A DNA stretch of 64,000 nt, taken from the NCBI GenBank assembly GCA_041879295.1, contig CP047152.1, positions 4,283,501 through 4,347,500 on the forward strand. Direction: 5' to 3'. The DNA is from Pseudomonas putida. Its GTDB lineage: Bacteria; Pseudomonadota; Gammaproteobacteria; Pseudomonadales; Pseudomonadaceae. Below, in pieces: positions 1-8,003 of this stretch (the first letter of the stretch is position 1; every line of letters begins with the position of its first letter). The translations under genes were made by a program, and so were the position numbers. The notes below the pieces were generated by a model that was given only the letters and a program-made list of their open reading frames with translations, was not told the DNA's origin and searched no databases.

Positions 1-825
1 GGGCCAGTAACGCCTGTGGCAGACGCGCGCGACCGCCTGGCCCGTACCACACGATATCGCGGCATGCGCCAAGGCGTACGCGCGCAAATCCCACAGGAAT
101 GACTGGCCCGAAACAAACGTAGGAGCGAGCGCAGCTCGCGATGCGCCGCGCGGGCGGCGCTCGGTCTTCCAGGCGACGCACCTCTACCGCCATACCCTCA
201 AGGCCACACCGCCTGGCATGACGTTGCGCAATAGCCGGGGGAGTTTGCCGTGGGTTTTATGGTGTTGCAGATATCGAGCGCCGCCCGCGCGGCGCATCGC
301 GAGCTGCGCTCGCTCCTACGTTTATTTCGGGCCAGTAACGCCTGTGACAGGCGCGCGCGACCGCCTTGTTTGTACGACGCGATATCGAGACATGCGCCAA
401 GGCGTACGCGCACAAATCCCACAGGAATGATTGGCCCGAAACAAACGTAGGAGCGAGCGCAGCTCGCGATGCGCCGCGCGGGCGGCGCTCGGTCTCCCAG
501 GCGACGCCCCTCTACCGCCATACCCTCAAGACCACGCCGCCTGGCATGACGTTGCGCAATGGCCGGGTGTGTTTGCCGTGGGTTTCAGGGGGTGGCAGAA
601 ATCGAGCGCCGCCCGCGCGGCGCATCGCGAGCTTTGCTCGCTCCTACGTTTGTTTCTGGCCAGTAACGCCAGTGGCAGACGCGCGCGACCGCCTTGTTTG
701 TACGACGCGATATCGAGACATGCGCCAAGGCGTTCGCGCGCAAATCCCACAGGAATGACTGGCCCGAAACAAACGTAGGAGCGAGCAAAGCTCGCGATGC
801 GCCGCGCGGGCGGCGCTCGCCCTCA
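1..825. repeat. Tandem array of long palindromic repeats (about 2.5 copies, period near 327 bp)
   Basis: Three copies of the right arm, starting TGGCCCGAAACAAACG, lie near 103, 430 and 760, about 327 bp apart. Two copies of the matching inverted left arm, TCGAGCGCCGCCCGCGCGGC followed by GCATCGCGAGC, lie near 277 and 601. Each unit is a left arm of about 60 bp, a centre of about 100 bp and an inverted right arm of about 60 bp. The spacers between units (162-276 and 492-600) resemble each other, so whole units were tandemly duplicated. The first unit is cut by the window edge. Open frames here are by-products of GC richness. Related single units occur at 20226, 35293, 38244 and 38533. Positions 830-900 hold degenerate short repeats (CACCTCGACC-like) running up to the mtnA stop. 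Confidence 0.85.
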
Positions 826-900
826 CAGGCAACACACCTCGACCGCCCTACCCCTCAATGCCACCTCGCCCTACCCCACAATGCCACCTCGACCACCCCC

Positions 901-1977
901 TCAATGCAACCGCTTGCGGCAAACCAGCTGAGCCAGCTTGGCAACATCCGGACGCTCGACAATGCCGCGCTCGGTCACGATCACATCGATCAGGTCGGCC
1001 GGCGTCACATCGAACACCGGATTGAACACCTCGACACCCGGCGGCACCCGGGTACCGCCAAAGTCGAGCCACTCGTCGGCGTCACGCTCCTCCAGCGGGA
1101 TATCCTCGCCCGTGGCCAGGTTCAGGTCGATGCTGGTGCTCGGTGCCACGACCATGAAGCGCACGCCATGGTGCATGGCACTGACAGCCAGCTGATAGGT
1201 GCCGATCTTGCCGGCCATGTCGCCATTGGCAGCGATGCAGTCCGCCCCCACCACCACCCAGGTGATACCCTTGGTCTTCATGAGGTGGGCCAGCGCAGAG
1301 TCGGCACAAAGCGTCACCGGGATACCCTCATTGGCCAGCTCCCAGCCGGTCAGGCGCGAACCCTGCAGCCAAGGGCGAGTCTCACCGGCATATACCCGCT
1401 CGACCATGCCTTCCAGGTAGCCGGCACGGATCACCCCCAGCGCGGTGCCAAAGCCGCCACTGGCAAGGGCGCCGGCGTTGCCGAAGGTGAGCAGGGCCTG
1501 GGCATTGCCCTGATGGCGACGGATCAGTTCGATACCCTGCTGGGCCATGGTCAGGTTGGCCTCACGGTCGCTTTCGTGAATGGCCACCGCTTCGGCCTCC
1601 AGCGCTGCCAGAACGTCCTCTTCCGGACGCAGGCGCTGCAGGCGCTCGCGCATGCGGTTCAGCGCCCAGAACAAGTTGGCGGCGGTAGGACGCGCTTCGG
1701 CCAGGGTGAGAAAGTCGTCTTCCAGGTCCATTTCCCAATCGCCGCCTTCGGCCAGCCGCTCTTCAAGCGCCAGTACCAGGCCGTAAGCTGCGGCAATACC
1801 GATTGCCGAGGCACCGCGCACCGCCATGTCGCGGATGGCTGCGGCCACCTGCGCAACATTGTCGCAGGCCAGCCAACGCTCCTCCGACGGCAGCAGGCGC
1901 TGGTCGAGCAGGTGCAAGGCGCCGCCCTGCCAGCGGATCGCGGTCACCTTCTCCGCCGCCAAAAGTCGCTCGCGCAT
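901..1977 (-). CDS. mtnA: Methylthioribose-1-phosphate isomerase (MtnA), atypical active site
   Basis: A 358-residue protein of the eIF2B-like MtnA family, which converts 5-methylthioribose-1-phosphate to the ribulose form in methionine salvage. The family context is clear: RGASAIG near residues 54-60, [10 protein letters not shown] near 244-253 with the expected Asp at 246, a KIGTYQLA stretch and a C-terminal NPVFDVTP. The usual T-H-C-N motif carrying the catalytic cysteine reads T-F-G-N (164-167), so that cysteine is Gly166 here. The usual RGAPAIG reads RGASAIG, and GADRI reads GADCI. The gene is otherwise full length. It is divergent from ubiG with about 110 bp between the starts. Either this lineage uses another residue or the substrate has changed. 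Confidence 0.9.
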   Translation of the reverse strand: MRERLLAAEKVTAIRWQGGALHLLDQRLLPSEERWLACDNVAQVAAAIRDMAVRGASAIGIAAAYGLVLALEERLAEGGDWEMDLEDDFLTLAEARPTAANLFWALNRMRERLQRLRPEEDVLAALEAEAVAIHESDREANLTMAQQGIELIRRHQGNAQALLTFGNAGALASGGFGTALGVIRAGYLEGMVERVYAGETRPWLQGSRLTGWELANEGIPVTLCADSALAHLMKTKGITWVVVGADCIAANGDMAGKIGTYQLAVSAMHHGVRFMVVAPSTSIDLNLATGEDIPLEERDADEWLDFGGTRVPPGVEVFNPVFDVTPADLIDVIVTERGIVERPDVAKLAQLVCRKRLH

Positions 1978-2087
1978 TGCCTCTCCCCGTCATTCGGATA
2001 TCAAAAGCCGGCGATTATAGCGACCCTCGGGGCCGAGCGCTCGGGTATACTCCGACGCAATTTTGCGAAGTTTCAGAGGACTGTTCA

Positions 2088-2786
2088 ATGAGCAACGTCG
2101 ACCGCGCCGAAATCGCCAAGTTCGAAGCGCTGGCCCACCGCTGGTGGGACCGCGAAAGCGAGTTCAAGCCGCTGCACGAAATCAACCCGCTGCGCGTCAA
2201 CTGGATCGACGAGCGCGCCAGCCTGGCCGGCAAGAAAGTGCTGGATGTGGGTTGCGGTGGCGGCATCCTCAGCGAAGCCATGGCCCTGCGCGGTGCCACG
2301 GTCACCGGTATCGACATGGGCGAGGCGCCATTGGCGGTGGCCCAGCTACACCAGCTGGAATCGGGCGTGCAGGTGGAATACCGGCAGATCACCGCCGAAG
2401 CCCTGGCCGAGGAAATGCCTGAACAGTTCGATGTGGTCACCTGCCTGGAAATGCTCGAGCACGTGCCCGACCCGTCTTCGGTGATTCGCGCCTGCTACCG
2501 CATGGTCAAGCCTGGTGGCCAGGTGTTCTTCTCCACCATCAACCGCAACCCCAAGGCCTACCTGCTGGCCATCGTCGGCGCCGAGTACATCCTGAAGATG
2601 CTGCCGCGCGGCACCCATGACTTCAAGAAGTTCATCCGCCCCTCCGAGCTGGGCGCCTGGAGCCGCGATGCCGGCCTGCAGGTGAAGGACATCATCGGCC
2701 TCACCTACAACCCGCTGACCAAGCACTACAAGCTCAACAGCGACGTCGACGTCAACTACATGATCCAGACCCTGCGCGAGGAATAA
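2088..2786 (+). CDS. ubiG: Ubiquinone biosynthesis O-methyltransferase
   Basis: A 232-residue SAM-dependent methyltransferase for both O-methylation steps of ubiquinone synthesis. Diagnostic stretches are [20 protein letters not shown] near the N-terminus, the SAM-binding motif [16 protein letters not shown] near residue 51, [11 protein letters not shown] near 120, and GTHDFKKFI and TYNPLTKHY toward the end. The open frame extends upstream to 1803, but ATG 2088 is chosen because [20 protein letters not shown] is the family N-terminus and AGAGGA lies just before it. The stop is 2 bp before the mupP start, so the two are cotranscribed. Confidence 0.96.
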   Translation: MSNVDRAEIAKFEALAHRWWDRESEFKPLHEINPLRVNWIDERASLAGKKVLDVGCGGGILSEAMALRGATVTGIDMGEAPLAVAQLHQLESGVQVEYRQITAEALAEEMPEQFDVVTCLEMLEHVPDPSSVIRACYRMVKPGGQVFFSTINRNPKAYLLAIVGAEYILKMLPRGTHDFKKFIRPSELGAWSRDAGLQVKDIIGLTYNPLTKHYKLNSDVDVNYMIQTLREE

Positions 2787-2788
2787 GC

Positions 2789-3460
2789 ATGCGTTTGCGA
2801 GCAGTACTCTTCGACATGGACGGCACCTTGCTGGACACGGCGCCGGACTTCATCGCCATTTGCCAGGCCATGCTCGCCGACCGCGGGCTGCCGGCCGTTG
2901 ACGACAACCTGATCCGTGGCGTGATCTCGGGTGGCGCCCGCGCCATGGTTGCCACTGCGTTCGCCATGGACCCGGATGCTGACGGCTTCGAGGCCTTGCG
3001 CCTGGAGTTCCTCGAGCGTTACCAGCGCGACTGCGCGGTGCACAGCAAGCTGTTCGAGGGCATGGCCGAGCTGCTGGCCGACATCGAAAGAGGCAACCTG
3101 CTGTGGGGCGTAGTCACCAACAAGCCGGTGCGCTTCGCCGAGCCGATCATGCAGCAACTGGGCCTGGCCGAGCGTTCGGCGCTGTTGATCTGCCCGGACC
3201 ACGTGAAAAATAGCAAACCCGACCCCGAGCCGCTGATCCTGGCCTGCAAGACGCTGAACCTGGACCCGGCCAGTGTGCTGTTCGTCGGCGACGACCTGCG
3301 CGACATCGAGTCTGGCCGTGACGCTGGCACCCGCACGGCGGCAGTGCGCTACGGCTATATTCATCCAGAGGACAACCCCAACAACTGGGGTGCCGACGTG
3401 GTGGTCGACCACCCGCTGGAACTGCGCAAAGTGATCGACAGCGCGCTGTGCGGCTGCTGA
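2789..3460 (+). CDS. mupP: HAD phosphatase, N-acetylmuramic acid 6-phosphate phosphatase (MupP type)
   Basis: A 223-residue HAD-superfamily phosphatase. Motif I is [10 protein letters not shown] at residues 8-17, motif II is VVTNKP, and motifs III/IV are the lysine region near SKPDPEPL and [12 protein letters not shown]. Proteins of this type are often labelled phosphoglycolate phosphatase. In P. putida the gene beside ubiG was shown to be MupP, which dephosphorylates MurNAc-6-P in peptidoglycan recycling and bypasses de novo UDP-MurNAc synthesis. The assignment rests on this synteny. The start is 2 bp after the ubiG stop. Confidence 0.88.
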   Translation: MRLRAVLFDMDGTLLDTAPDFIAICQAMLADRGLPAVDDNLIRGVISGGARAMVATAFAMDPDADGFEALRLEFLERYQRDCAVHSKLFEGMAELLADIERGNLLWGVVTNKPVRFAEPIMQQLGLAERSALLICPDHVKNSKPDPEPLILACKTLNLDPASVLFVGDDLRDIESGRDAGTRTAAVRYGYIHPEDNPNNWGADVVVDHPLELRKVIDSALCGC

Positions 3461-3486
3461 ACCGTAACTGACAACGACGAGGAACC

Positions 3487-3576
3487 CTGTGGGAGCGGGC
3501 TTGCCCGCGAACGAGGCGAAGCCCTTGCCTTGCACCGCGGCGCCAGCTTCGCGGGCAAGCCCGCTCCCACAGGGGC
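3487..3576. repeat. Inverted REP pair (BIME-like)
   Basis: Two REPs face each other: CTGTGGGAGCGGGCTTGCCC at about 3487 and its inverse GGGCAAGCCCGCTCCCACAG ending at about 3574. They fill the gap between mupP and the next SDR gene and could form a hairpin in a readthrough transcript. Confidence 0.88.
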
Positions 3577-3593
3577 CGAGATAGGGATACGAA

Positions 3594-4334
3594 ATGTTCG
3601 ACTACACCGCCCGCCCCGACCTGCTGCAAGGCCGGGTCATCCTGGTTACCGGTGCCGGCCGTGGCATTGGTGCCGCGGCTGCCAAGGCCTATGCCGCACT
3701 GGGCGCCACCGTGCTGCTGCTGGGCAAGACCGAGGCCAACCTGAACGAGGTCTACGACCAGATCGAAGCCGCCGGTCACCCGCAGCCGGTGGTCATCCCG
3801 TTCAACCTGGAAACCGCCCTGCCACACCAATACGACGAGTTGGCGGCCATGATCGAAGACCAGTTCGGTCGCCTCGATGGCCTGCTCAACAATGCGTCGA
3901 TCATCGGCCCGCGCACGCCGCTGGAACAGCTGTCAGGCGACAACTTCATGCGCGTCATGCATATCAACGTCAATGCCACCTTCATGCTCACCAGCACCCT
4001 GCTGCCGCTGCTGAAGCTGTCGGAAGACGCCTCGGTGGTGTTCACCAGCAGCAGCGTCGGGCGCAAGGGCCGGGCTTACTGGGGCGCTTATGGCGTGTCG
4101 AAGTTCGCCACCGAAGGCCTGATGCAGACCTTGGCCGATGAACTGGAAGGCGTGGCGCCGGTGCGCTCCAACAGCATCAACCCCGGCGCCACGCGCACGG
4201 CGATGCGGGCCCAGGCCTACCCCGGCGAGAACCCGCAGAACAACCCGCTGCCCGAAGAAATCATGCCGGTATACCTGTACCTGATGGGGCCGGACAGCAC
4301 AGGAGTGAACGGGCAGGCGTTCAACGCTCAATAA
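3594..4334 (+). CDS. yciK: YciK-type short-chain dehydrogenase/reductase
   Basis: A 246-residue classical SDR. The cofactor motif TGAGRGIG is near residues 19-26, NNAS near 97, the catalytic Ser is in SSSVGRKG, Tyr/Lys in the YGVSK motif near 164-168, and INPGATRTAMRA follows. The N-terminus FDYTARPDLLQGRVILVTGAG is characteristic of the YciK group, whose physiological substrate is not firmly known. It follows ubiG-mupP in the same direction after a REP pair. Soluble, cytoplasmic, NAD(P)-dependent oxidoreductase expected. Confidence 0.88.
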   Translation: MFDYTARPDLLQGRVILVTGAGRGIGAAAAKAYAALGATVLLLGKTEANLNEVYDQIEAAGHPQPVVIPFNLETALPHQYDELAAMIEDQFGRLDGLLNNASIIGPRTPLEQLSGDNFMRVMHINVNATFMLTSTLLPLLKLSEDASVVFTSSSVGRKGRAYWGAYGVSKFATEGLMQTLADELEGVAPVRSNSINPGATRTAMRAQAYPGENPQNNPLPEEIMPVYLYLMGPDSTGVNGQAFNAQ

Positions 4335-4337
4335 ACC

Positions 4338-4447
4338 TGCACTGGCCTCTTCGCGGGCTTGCCCCCTCCCACAGGTATGGCTCAGTCCTTGAGGGCTGCG
4401 CAGTGCCTGTCGGAGCGGGCAAGCCCGCGAAGAGGCCGCTACAGGCG
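4338..4447. repeat. Inverted REP pair between convergent genes
   Basis: CTGGCCTCTTCGCGGGCTTG at about 4341 and its approximate inverse GAGCGGGCAAGCCCGCGAAG near 4413 flank about 40 bp. They lie between the convergent yciK and TenA-like genes, where they may act as a bidirectional 3' hairpin. Confidence 0.85.
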
Positions 4448-4452
4448 AACGA

Positions 4453-5238
4453 TCAGCCGGCAGCCAACGCCGGCCGCATACGGCCTTGCTGGCGCCCTTC
4501 CAGCTGCATGCAGCGCTCCAGGAACAGGTACATGCAGTCGTAGCTCTTGCAAATGGCCCTGCGCAGCTCGTTGCGCAACCCCAGGGTCGGGTTTTCACCG
4601 GCCAGGGTACAGATGATTTCCAGCGCCTCCCACGGGTGCGCATCGTCATATTGGGCATGCATCTTCAGCCACTTCATCGCCCGCTTGCGCCCTTCTTCCG
4701 GAAAACCCTGCGCATAGGTGTCGGTCGAGCACACCACCGCCGACCATTCACCGGTCGCACCTTCGATGGCGTAGTTGGTAGCCGCCATGGAAATGGCCAG
4801 GTTCTCGGTGGCGCACACCCGCCAGCACCAGTCGTTCAGGCCGTTCAGCTCGGGCGGCACTTCTTGCGCCTGCAACTCGTGCAGGTGCACACCGTGCGCC
4901 TGGCACCAGTTCACCCAGTAGTCGGCATGGTTGAGCTCGACGCGGATGTTGCGCATCAGCCAGCGCCGCGCCATGTCTTCGCCCTGGTGCCGGCCATAGC
5001 GGGTTTTGGTCAGGTTATGCGCCATGTACAACGAAAACTGCTCCACCACCGGCCAGCCCCCGATCAAGTACTGACGGATGGTCGATTGCTTAAGCTGGCC
5101 ATCGCGTAGACGGGCATAAAACTCATGCTCAACCACCCGTCGCTTGCTCTCGCGGCAGTCTTCAATCAGTTGCTGGGCCCATTGGGGGTAGCTGGCGGGG
5201 TCCATCAAAGGCCCGATACGAACGAATGCGTCAATCAC
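4453..5238 (-). CDS. TenA/PqqC-like (haem-oxygenase fold) protein
   Basis: About 261 residues of the TenA/THI-4/PqqC superfamily, an all-helical haem-oxygenase-like fold that includes diiron oxygenases. Candidate ligand residues are in VEHEFYARLRDG, IRVELNHADYW, ATENLAISMAATNYAIEGATGEW and MHAQYDDAHPWEALEI. The specific reaction is unknown, and no pqq or thi genes are nearby. GTG 5238 is preferred because AAGGAG lies 7 nt upstream. A longer TTG start at 5268 directly abuts the stop of the upstream GGDEF/EAL gene in the same frame. Probably cotranscribed with that gene. Confidence 0.75.
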   Translation of the reverse strand: MIDAFVRIGPLMDPASYPQWAQQLIEDCRESKRRVVEHEFYARLRDGQLKQSTIRQYLIGGWPVVEQFSLYMAHNLTKTRYGRHQGEDMARRWLMRNIRVELNHADYWVNWCQAHGVHLHELQAQEVPPELNGLNDWCWRVCATENLAISMAATNYAIEGATGEWSAVVCSTDTYAQGFPEEGRKRAMKWLKMHAQYDDAHPWEALEIICTLAGENPTLGLRNELRRAICKSYDCMYLFLERCMQLEGRQQGRMRPALAAG

Positions 5239-5268
5239 TTTCAGCTCCTTGATCCTTGTGATTTCCAA

Positions 5269-7725
5269 CTAGCGAAACGTGCCAGGTGCTCGCTGCAACA
5301 GAGGCCGGGCGGCGATCCGTTGGCGCTGCAGACTGTCACAGGTGAACACCTGGGGGCGTTCGATCAGGTAGCCCTGGGCATAATCCACGCCTATTTCCTG
5401 CAAGGCCTGCTCGATCAAGGGTGTTTCGACGAACTCGGCAATAGTGCGCTTACCCATCACATGGCCGATATGGTTGATGACCTCGACCATGGCCCGGTTG
5501 ACCGGGTCGTCGAGCATGTCCTTGACGAAACTCCCGTCAATCTTCAGGTAATCCACGGGCAAATGCTTGAGATAGGCGAACGACGACATGCCGGCGCAAA
5601 AATCATCAAGCGAGAAACGGCAACCCAGCCCTTTCAACTCGTTGATGAAGCGAATGGCGCTGCCCAGGTTGGCAATGGCGCTGGTTTCGGTAATTTCGAA
5701 ACAGATCATCCGCGGCGGAATGGCGTATTCGACGAACAACCGCTGGAGGTATTCAAGGAACTTGTCGTCGCCAATGCTGGAGCCCGACAGGTTGATGGCA
5801 CAGGTCGACAACGGCCCTTCACGCCCTTCTTCCAGGCACTGGCGTATGACCATGAACACATTGCGCACCACCCAGCGGTCCAGCGCAGTCATCAGGCCGT
5901 AGCGCTCGGCGGCCGGGATGAAGCTGCTGGGCAGGATGGTGCGGCCGCTTTCGTCGTGCAGGCGCAACAGAATTTCGATATGGCCCGGGCCCTCGAAGGT
6001 TTTAAGCGGGGCGATTTCCTGGGCGTAGAGGCAAAAGCGGTTTTCTTCCAGGGCCACATGCAGGCGCTGGATCCAGGCCATTTCGCCAAAACGCATGGAC
6101 AGTTCGCTGTCGTCGGCGTGGTACACCTGCACACGGTTTCGGCCCTTTTCCTTGGCCATGTAGCAGGCCATGTCGGCGGCGCGCAGAGAGGCCTCCAGGG
6201 TGCCGGGGGCCTGGGCCATATGCACCAGGCCAATGCTGACCGTGGTCACGAACGGCCGCCCTTTCCATACGAAGTGCAGGCTCTGCACCAGTTGACGTAA
6301 TTGTTCGGCAATGCGCTCGGCCTGGTCGGGCGGGCAGTTTTCCAGCAGCACGCCAAATTCATCGCCACCCAGCCGCGCCAGCGTATCGCCCTCACGCAGG
6401 CCGGATTGCAGCACCGCGCAGATGTGCCGCAGCAACTCATCGCCGGCCGCGTGGCCACAGGTGTCGTTGACCAGCTTGAACTGGTCGAGGTCAAGGAACA
6501 TCAGCGAGTGCCGCCCGGCCTGACGCGCCAGGTCGTTGAGCGCCTGCTCCAGGCGGTATTCGAACTCGCGGCGGTTGGCCAGCCCGGTCAGGGCGTCATG
6601 GGTTGCCTGCCAGGACAGATTGGCGATGTACTGGCGCTCCTGGGTCATATCGTGCAGCACCAGCACAATGCCACTGACCTGGCCATCACTGACAATCGGC
6701 GAGCCCACCAGGTTGATCGACACAGTACTGCCGTCCAGGCGCTGGATCAGCCGGGCATGCTCGGAGCCGCCCTTGAGGCTACCGCCGAGCACCTGTTCGA
6801 CCAGGCTGCGACCATCATCCTCGGCGTGCTCATCAACCAGGCTGAACAGCGCTGACAGTGGCAGGCCCTGAGCCTGGCCGGATTGCCAGTGGGTCAATTG
6901 TTCGGCGGCCGGGTTCATATAGCCGATATTGCCCTCGACATCGGTGGTGATCACCGCATCACCGATGGCCTGCAGGGTAATCTGCGCACGCTCTTTTTCT
7001 TCCTGCAGGGCACTGGCAAAGGCCTGGCGCTGGGCCAGCAGCTTGCTGGAGCGCCCCCAGGCAATCGCTATCAGGAACATCGCGGTCAGCAGGTTGGTGA
7101 TCAGCAGCACCCGGAGCAGTGCGCGCGAGCCCTCGCCCAAGGCATCGCTGAAGGCCTTGGCCGCTGGGGTCACGCCTTCGTTGATGGCGACAATGCGGGC
7201 CTTCCAATCGCTGACGGTGTCGGCATCCACCGGGCCACTGGCAAAACGCTGGCGCATTTCACCGGCCAGCACATCCAGTTTGGCCAGATAGTCGTCGCCG
7301 ATGTCCCAGTAATCAATGGCTGTCTGCATATAGCTGACATGGCGGAAATTGCTGTAGAACCAGATGATCCGCGCGACATCGTCAGGGTGGTTGCCACCTT
7401 GCAGTACCGCCTGTCGCGCGGCGTCCAGATCAGGGTTGGGGTGGTCGAGTACCTCGCGCAGGCGATGATCCCCCTGAGGCACGGTAATGGCCTGGCGATA
7501 GCGTTGGTAGGTGCTGTCGTCGCGCGTCTCGCTGTACAGATTGAGGTAGTAGATGGCATCTTTCTGCGCCTTGGACCACAGGCTTTCGCCCGCGACATAG
7601 GCGCGCACGGCCGAAAGCGTATAAAGGCTGAGGCTGCCCAACGCGACCTGAAGGACCACGACGGCGATGAAAGGCCATGTGATGCCGAGCAACTTTGGCG
7701 CTTCGAGTGTGCGATTTCCCTTCAT
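5269..7725 (-). CDS. Membrane PAS-GGDEF-EAL cyclic-di-GMP signalling protein
   Basis: An 818-residue inner-membrane sensor. One TM helix lies near residues 12-34 (ITWPFIAVVVLQVALGSLSL), then a periplasmic part of about 170 residues, a second TM near 205-225 (VLLITNLLTAMFLIAIAW), a PAS domain (about 245-375, TLQAIGDAVITTDVEGNIGY), GGDEF (about 385-545) and EAL (about 560-810). RLGGDEF is intact, with an RxxD inhibitory site (REGD) five residues before it. EAL residues also look intact: EILLR, NLSG, FEITET, LDDFCAG, LKIDGSF and AEFVET. It may both make and degrade c-di-GMP. ATG 7725 is chosen; the open frame upstream to 7980 runs through REP sequence. Confidence 0.9.
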   Translation of the reverse strand: MKGNRTLEAPKLLGITWPFIAVVVLQVALGSLSLYTLSAVRAYVAGESLWSKAQKDAIYYLNLYSETRDDSTYQRYRQAITVPQGDHRLREVLDHPNPDLDAARQAVLQGGNHPDDVARIIWFYSNFRHVSYMQTAIDYWDIGDDYLAKLDVLAGEMRQRFASGPVDADTVSDWKARIVAINEGVTPAAKAFSDALGEGSRALLRVLLITNLLTAMFLIAIAWGRSSKLLAQRQAFASALQEEKERAQITLQAIGDAVITTDVEGNIGYMNPAAEQLTHWQSGQAQGLPLSALFSLVDEHAEDDGRSLVEQVLGGSLKGGSEHARLIQRLDGSTVSINLVGSPIVSDGQVSGIVLVLHDMTQERQYIANLSWQATHDALTGLANRREFEYRLEQALNDLARQAGRHSLMFLDLDQFKLVNDTCGHAAGDELLRHICAVLQSGLREGDTLARLGGDEFGVLLENCPPDQAERIAEQLRQLVQSLHFVWKGRPFVTTVSIGLVHMAQAPGTLEASLRAADMACYMAKEKGRNRVQVYHADDSELSMRFGEMAWIQRLHVALEENRFCLYAQEIAPLKTFEGPGHIEILLRLHDESGRTILPSSFIPAAERYGLMTALDRWVVRNVFMVIRQCLEEGREGPLSTCAINLSGSSIGDDKFLEYLQRLFVEYAIPPRMICFEITETSAIANLGSAIRFINELKGLGCRFSLDDFCAGMSSFAYLKHLPVDYLKIDGSFVKDMLDDPVNRAMVEVINHIGHVMGKRTIAEFVETPLIEQALQEIGVDYAQGYLIERPQVFTCDSLQRQRIAARPLLQRAPGTFR

Positions 7726-7857
7726 GGAGTCCCTGTCACAGAGCAGATAAGGCGTAAATCGACCCAGACAAGCACAGCGTAGGCCATTTGCCATCGCTGT
7801 GGGGGGGATTTTTATGACAAGGAATCGGGGAATTTGTACAGCGTATGCGCTGGCCAT

Positions 7858-7940
7858 TGTTGGAGCGGGTTTACCCGCGAAGAAGACATGGCACGGGCTT
7901 CGCCCGTGTTCGCGGGCAAGCCCGCTCCCACAGGGATCGC
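7858..7940. repeat. Inverted REP pair
   Basis: TTGGAGCGGGTTTACCCGCG at about 7860 and GCGGGCAAGCCCGCTCCCAC near 7912 form an inverted pair with GCACGGGC/GCCCGTG arms in the spacer. It fills most of the 278-bp gap between the ABC exporter 3' end and the GGDEF/EAL gene 5' end. Nothing else is recognisable there. Confidence 0.85.
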
Positions 7941-8003
7941 ACCAGCTTTTAGAAATTGAGCAAGACAGTTGCTCCCACAAGCCCGGTGAAGGCAGCCAGA
8001 TAA

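Noticed and set aside
198..835. Several frames of 60-130 codons in the repeat array
   Set aside because: They recur in all repeat copies and on both strands with the same Arg/Ala-rich pattern and no SD; repeat artefacts.
694..2091. Long plus-strand frame opposite mtnA
   Set aside because: It is antisense to a clear MtnA protein, starts inside the palindromic repeat and has no recognisable domain; GC-rich genomes give such shadows.
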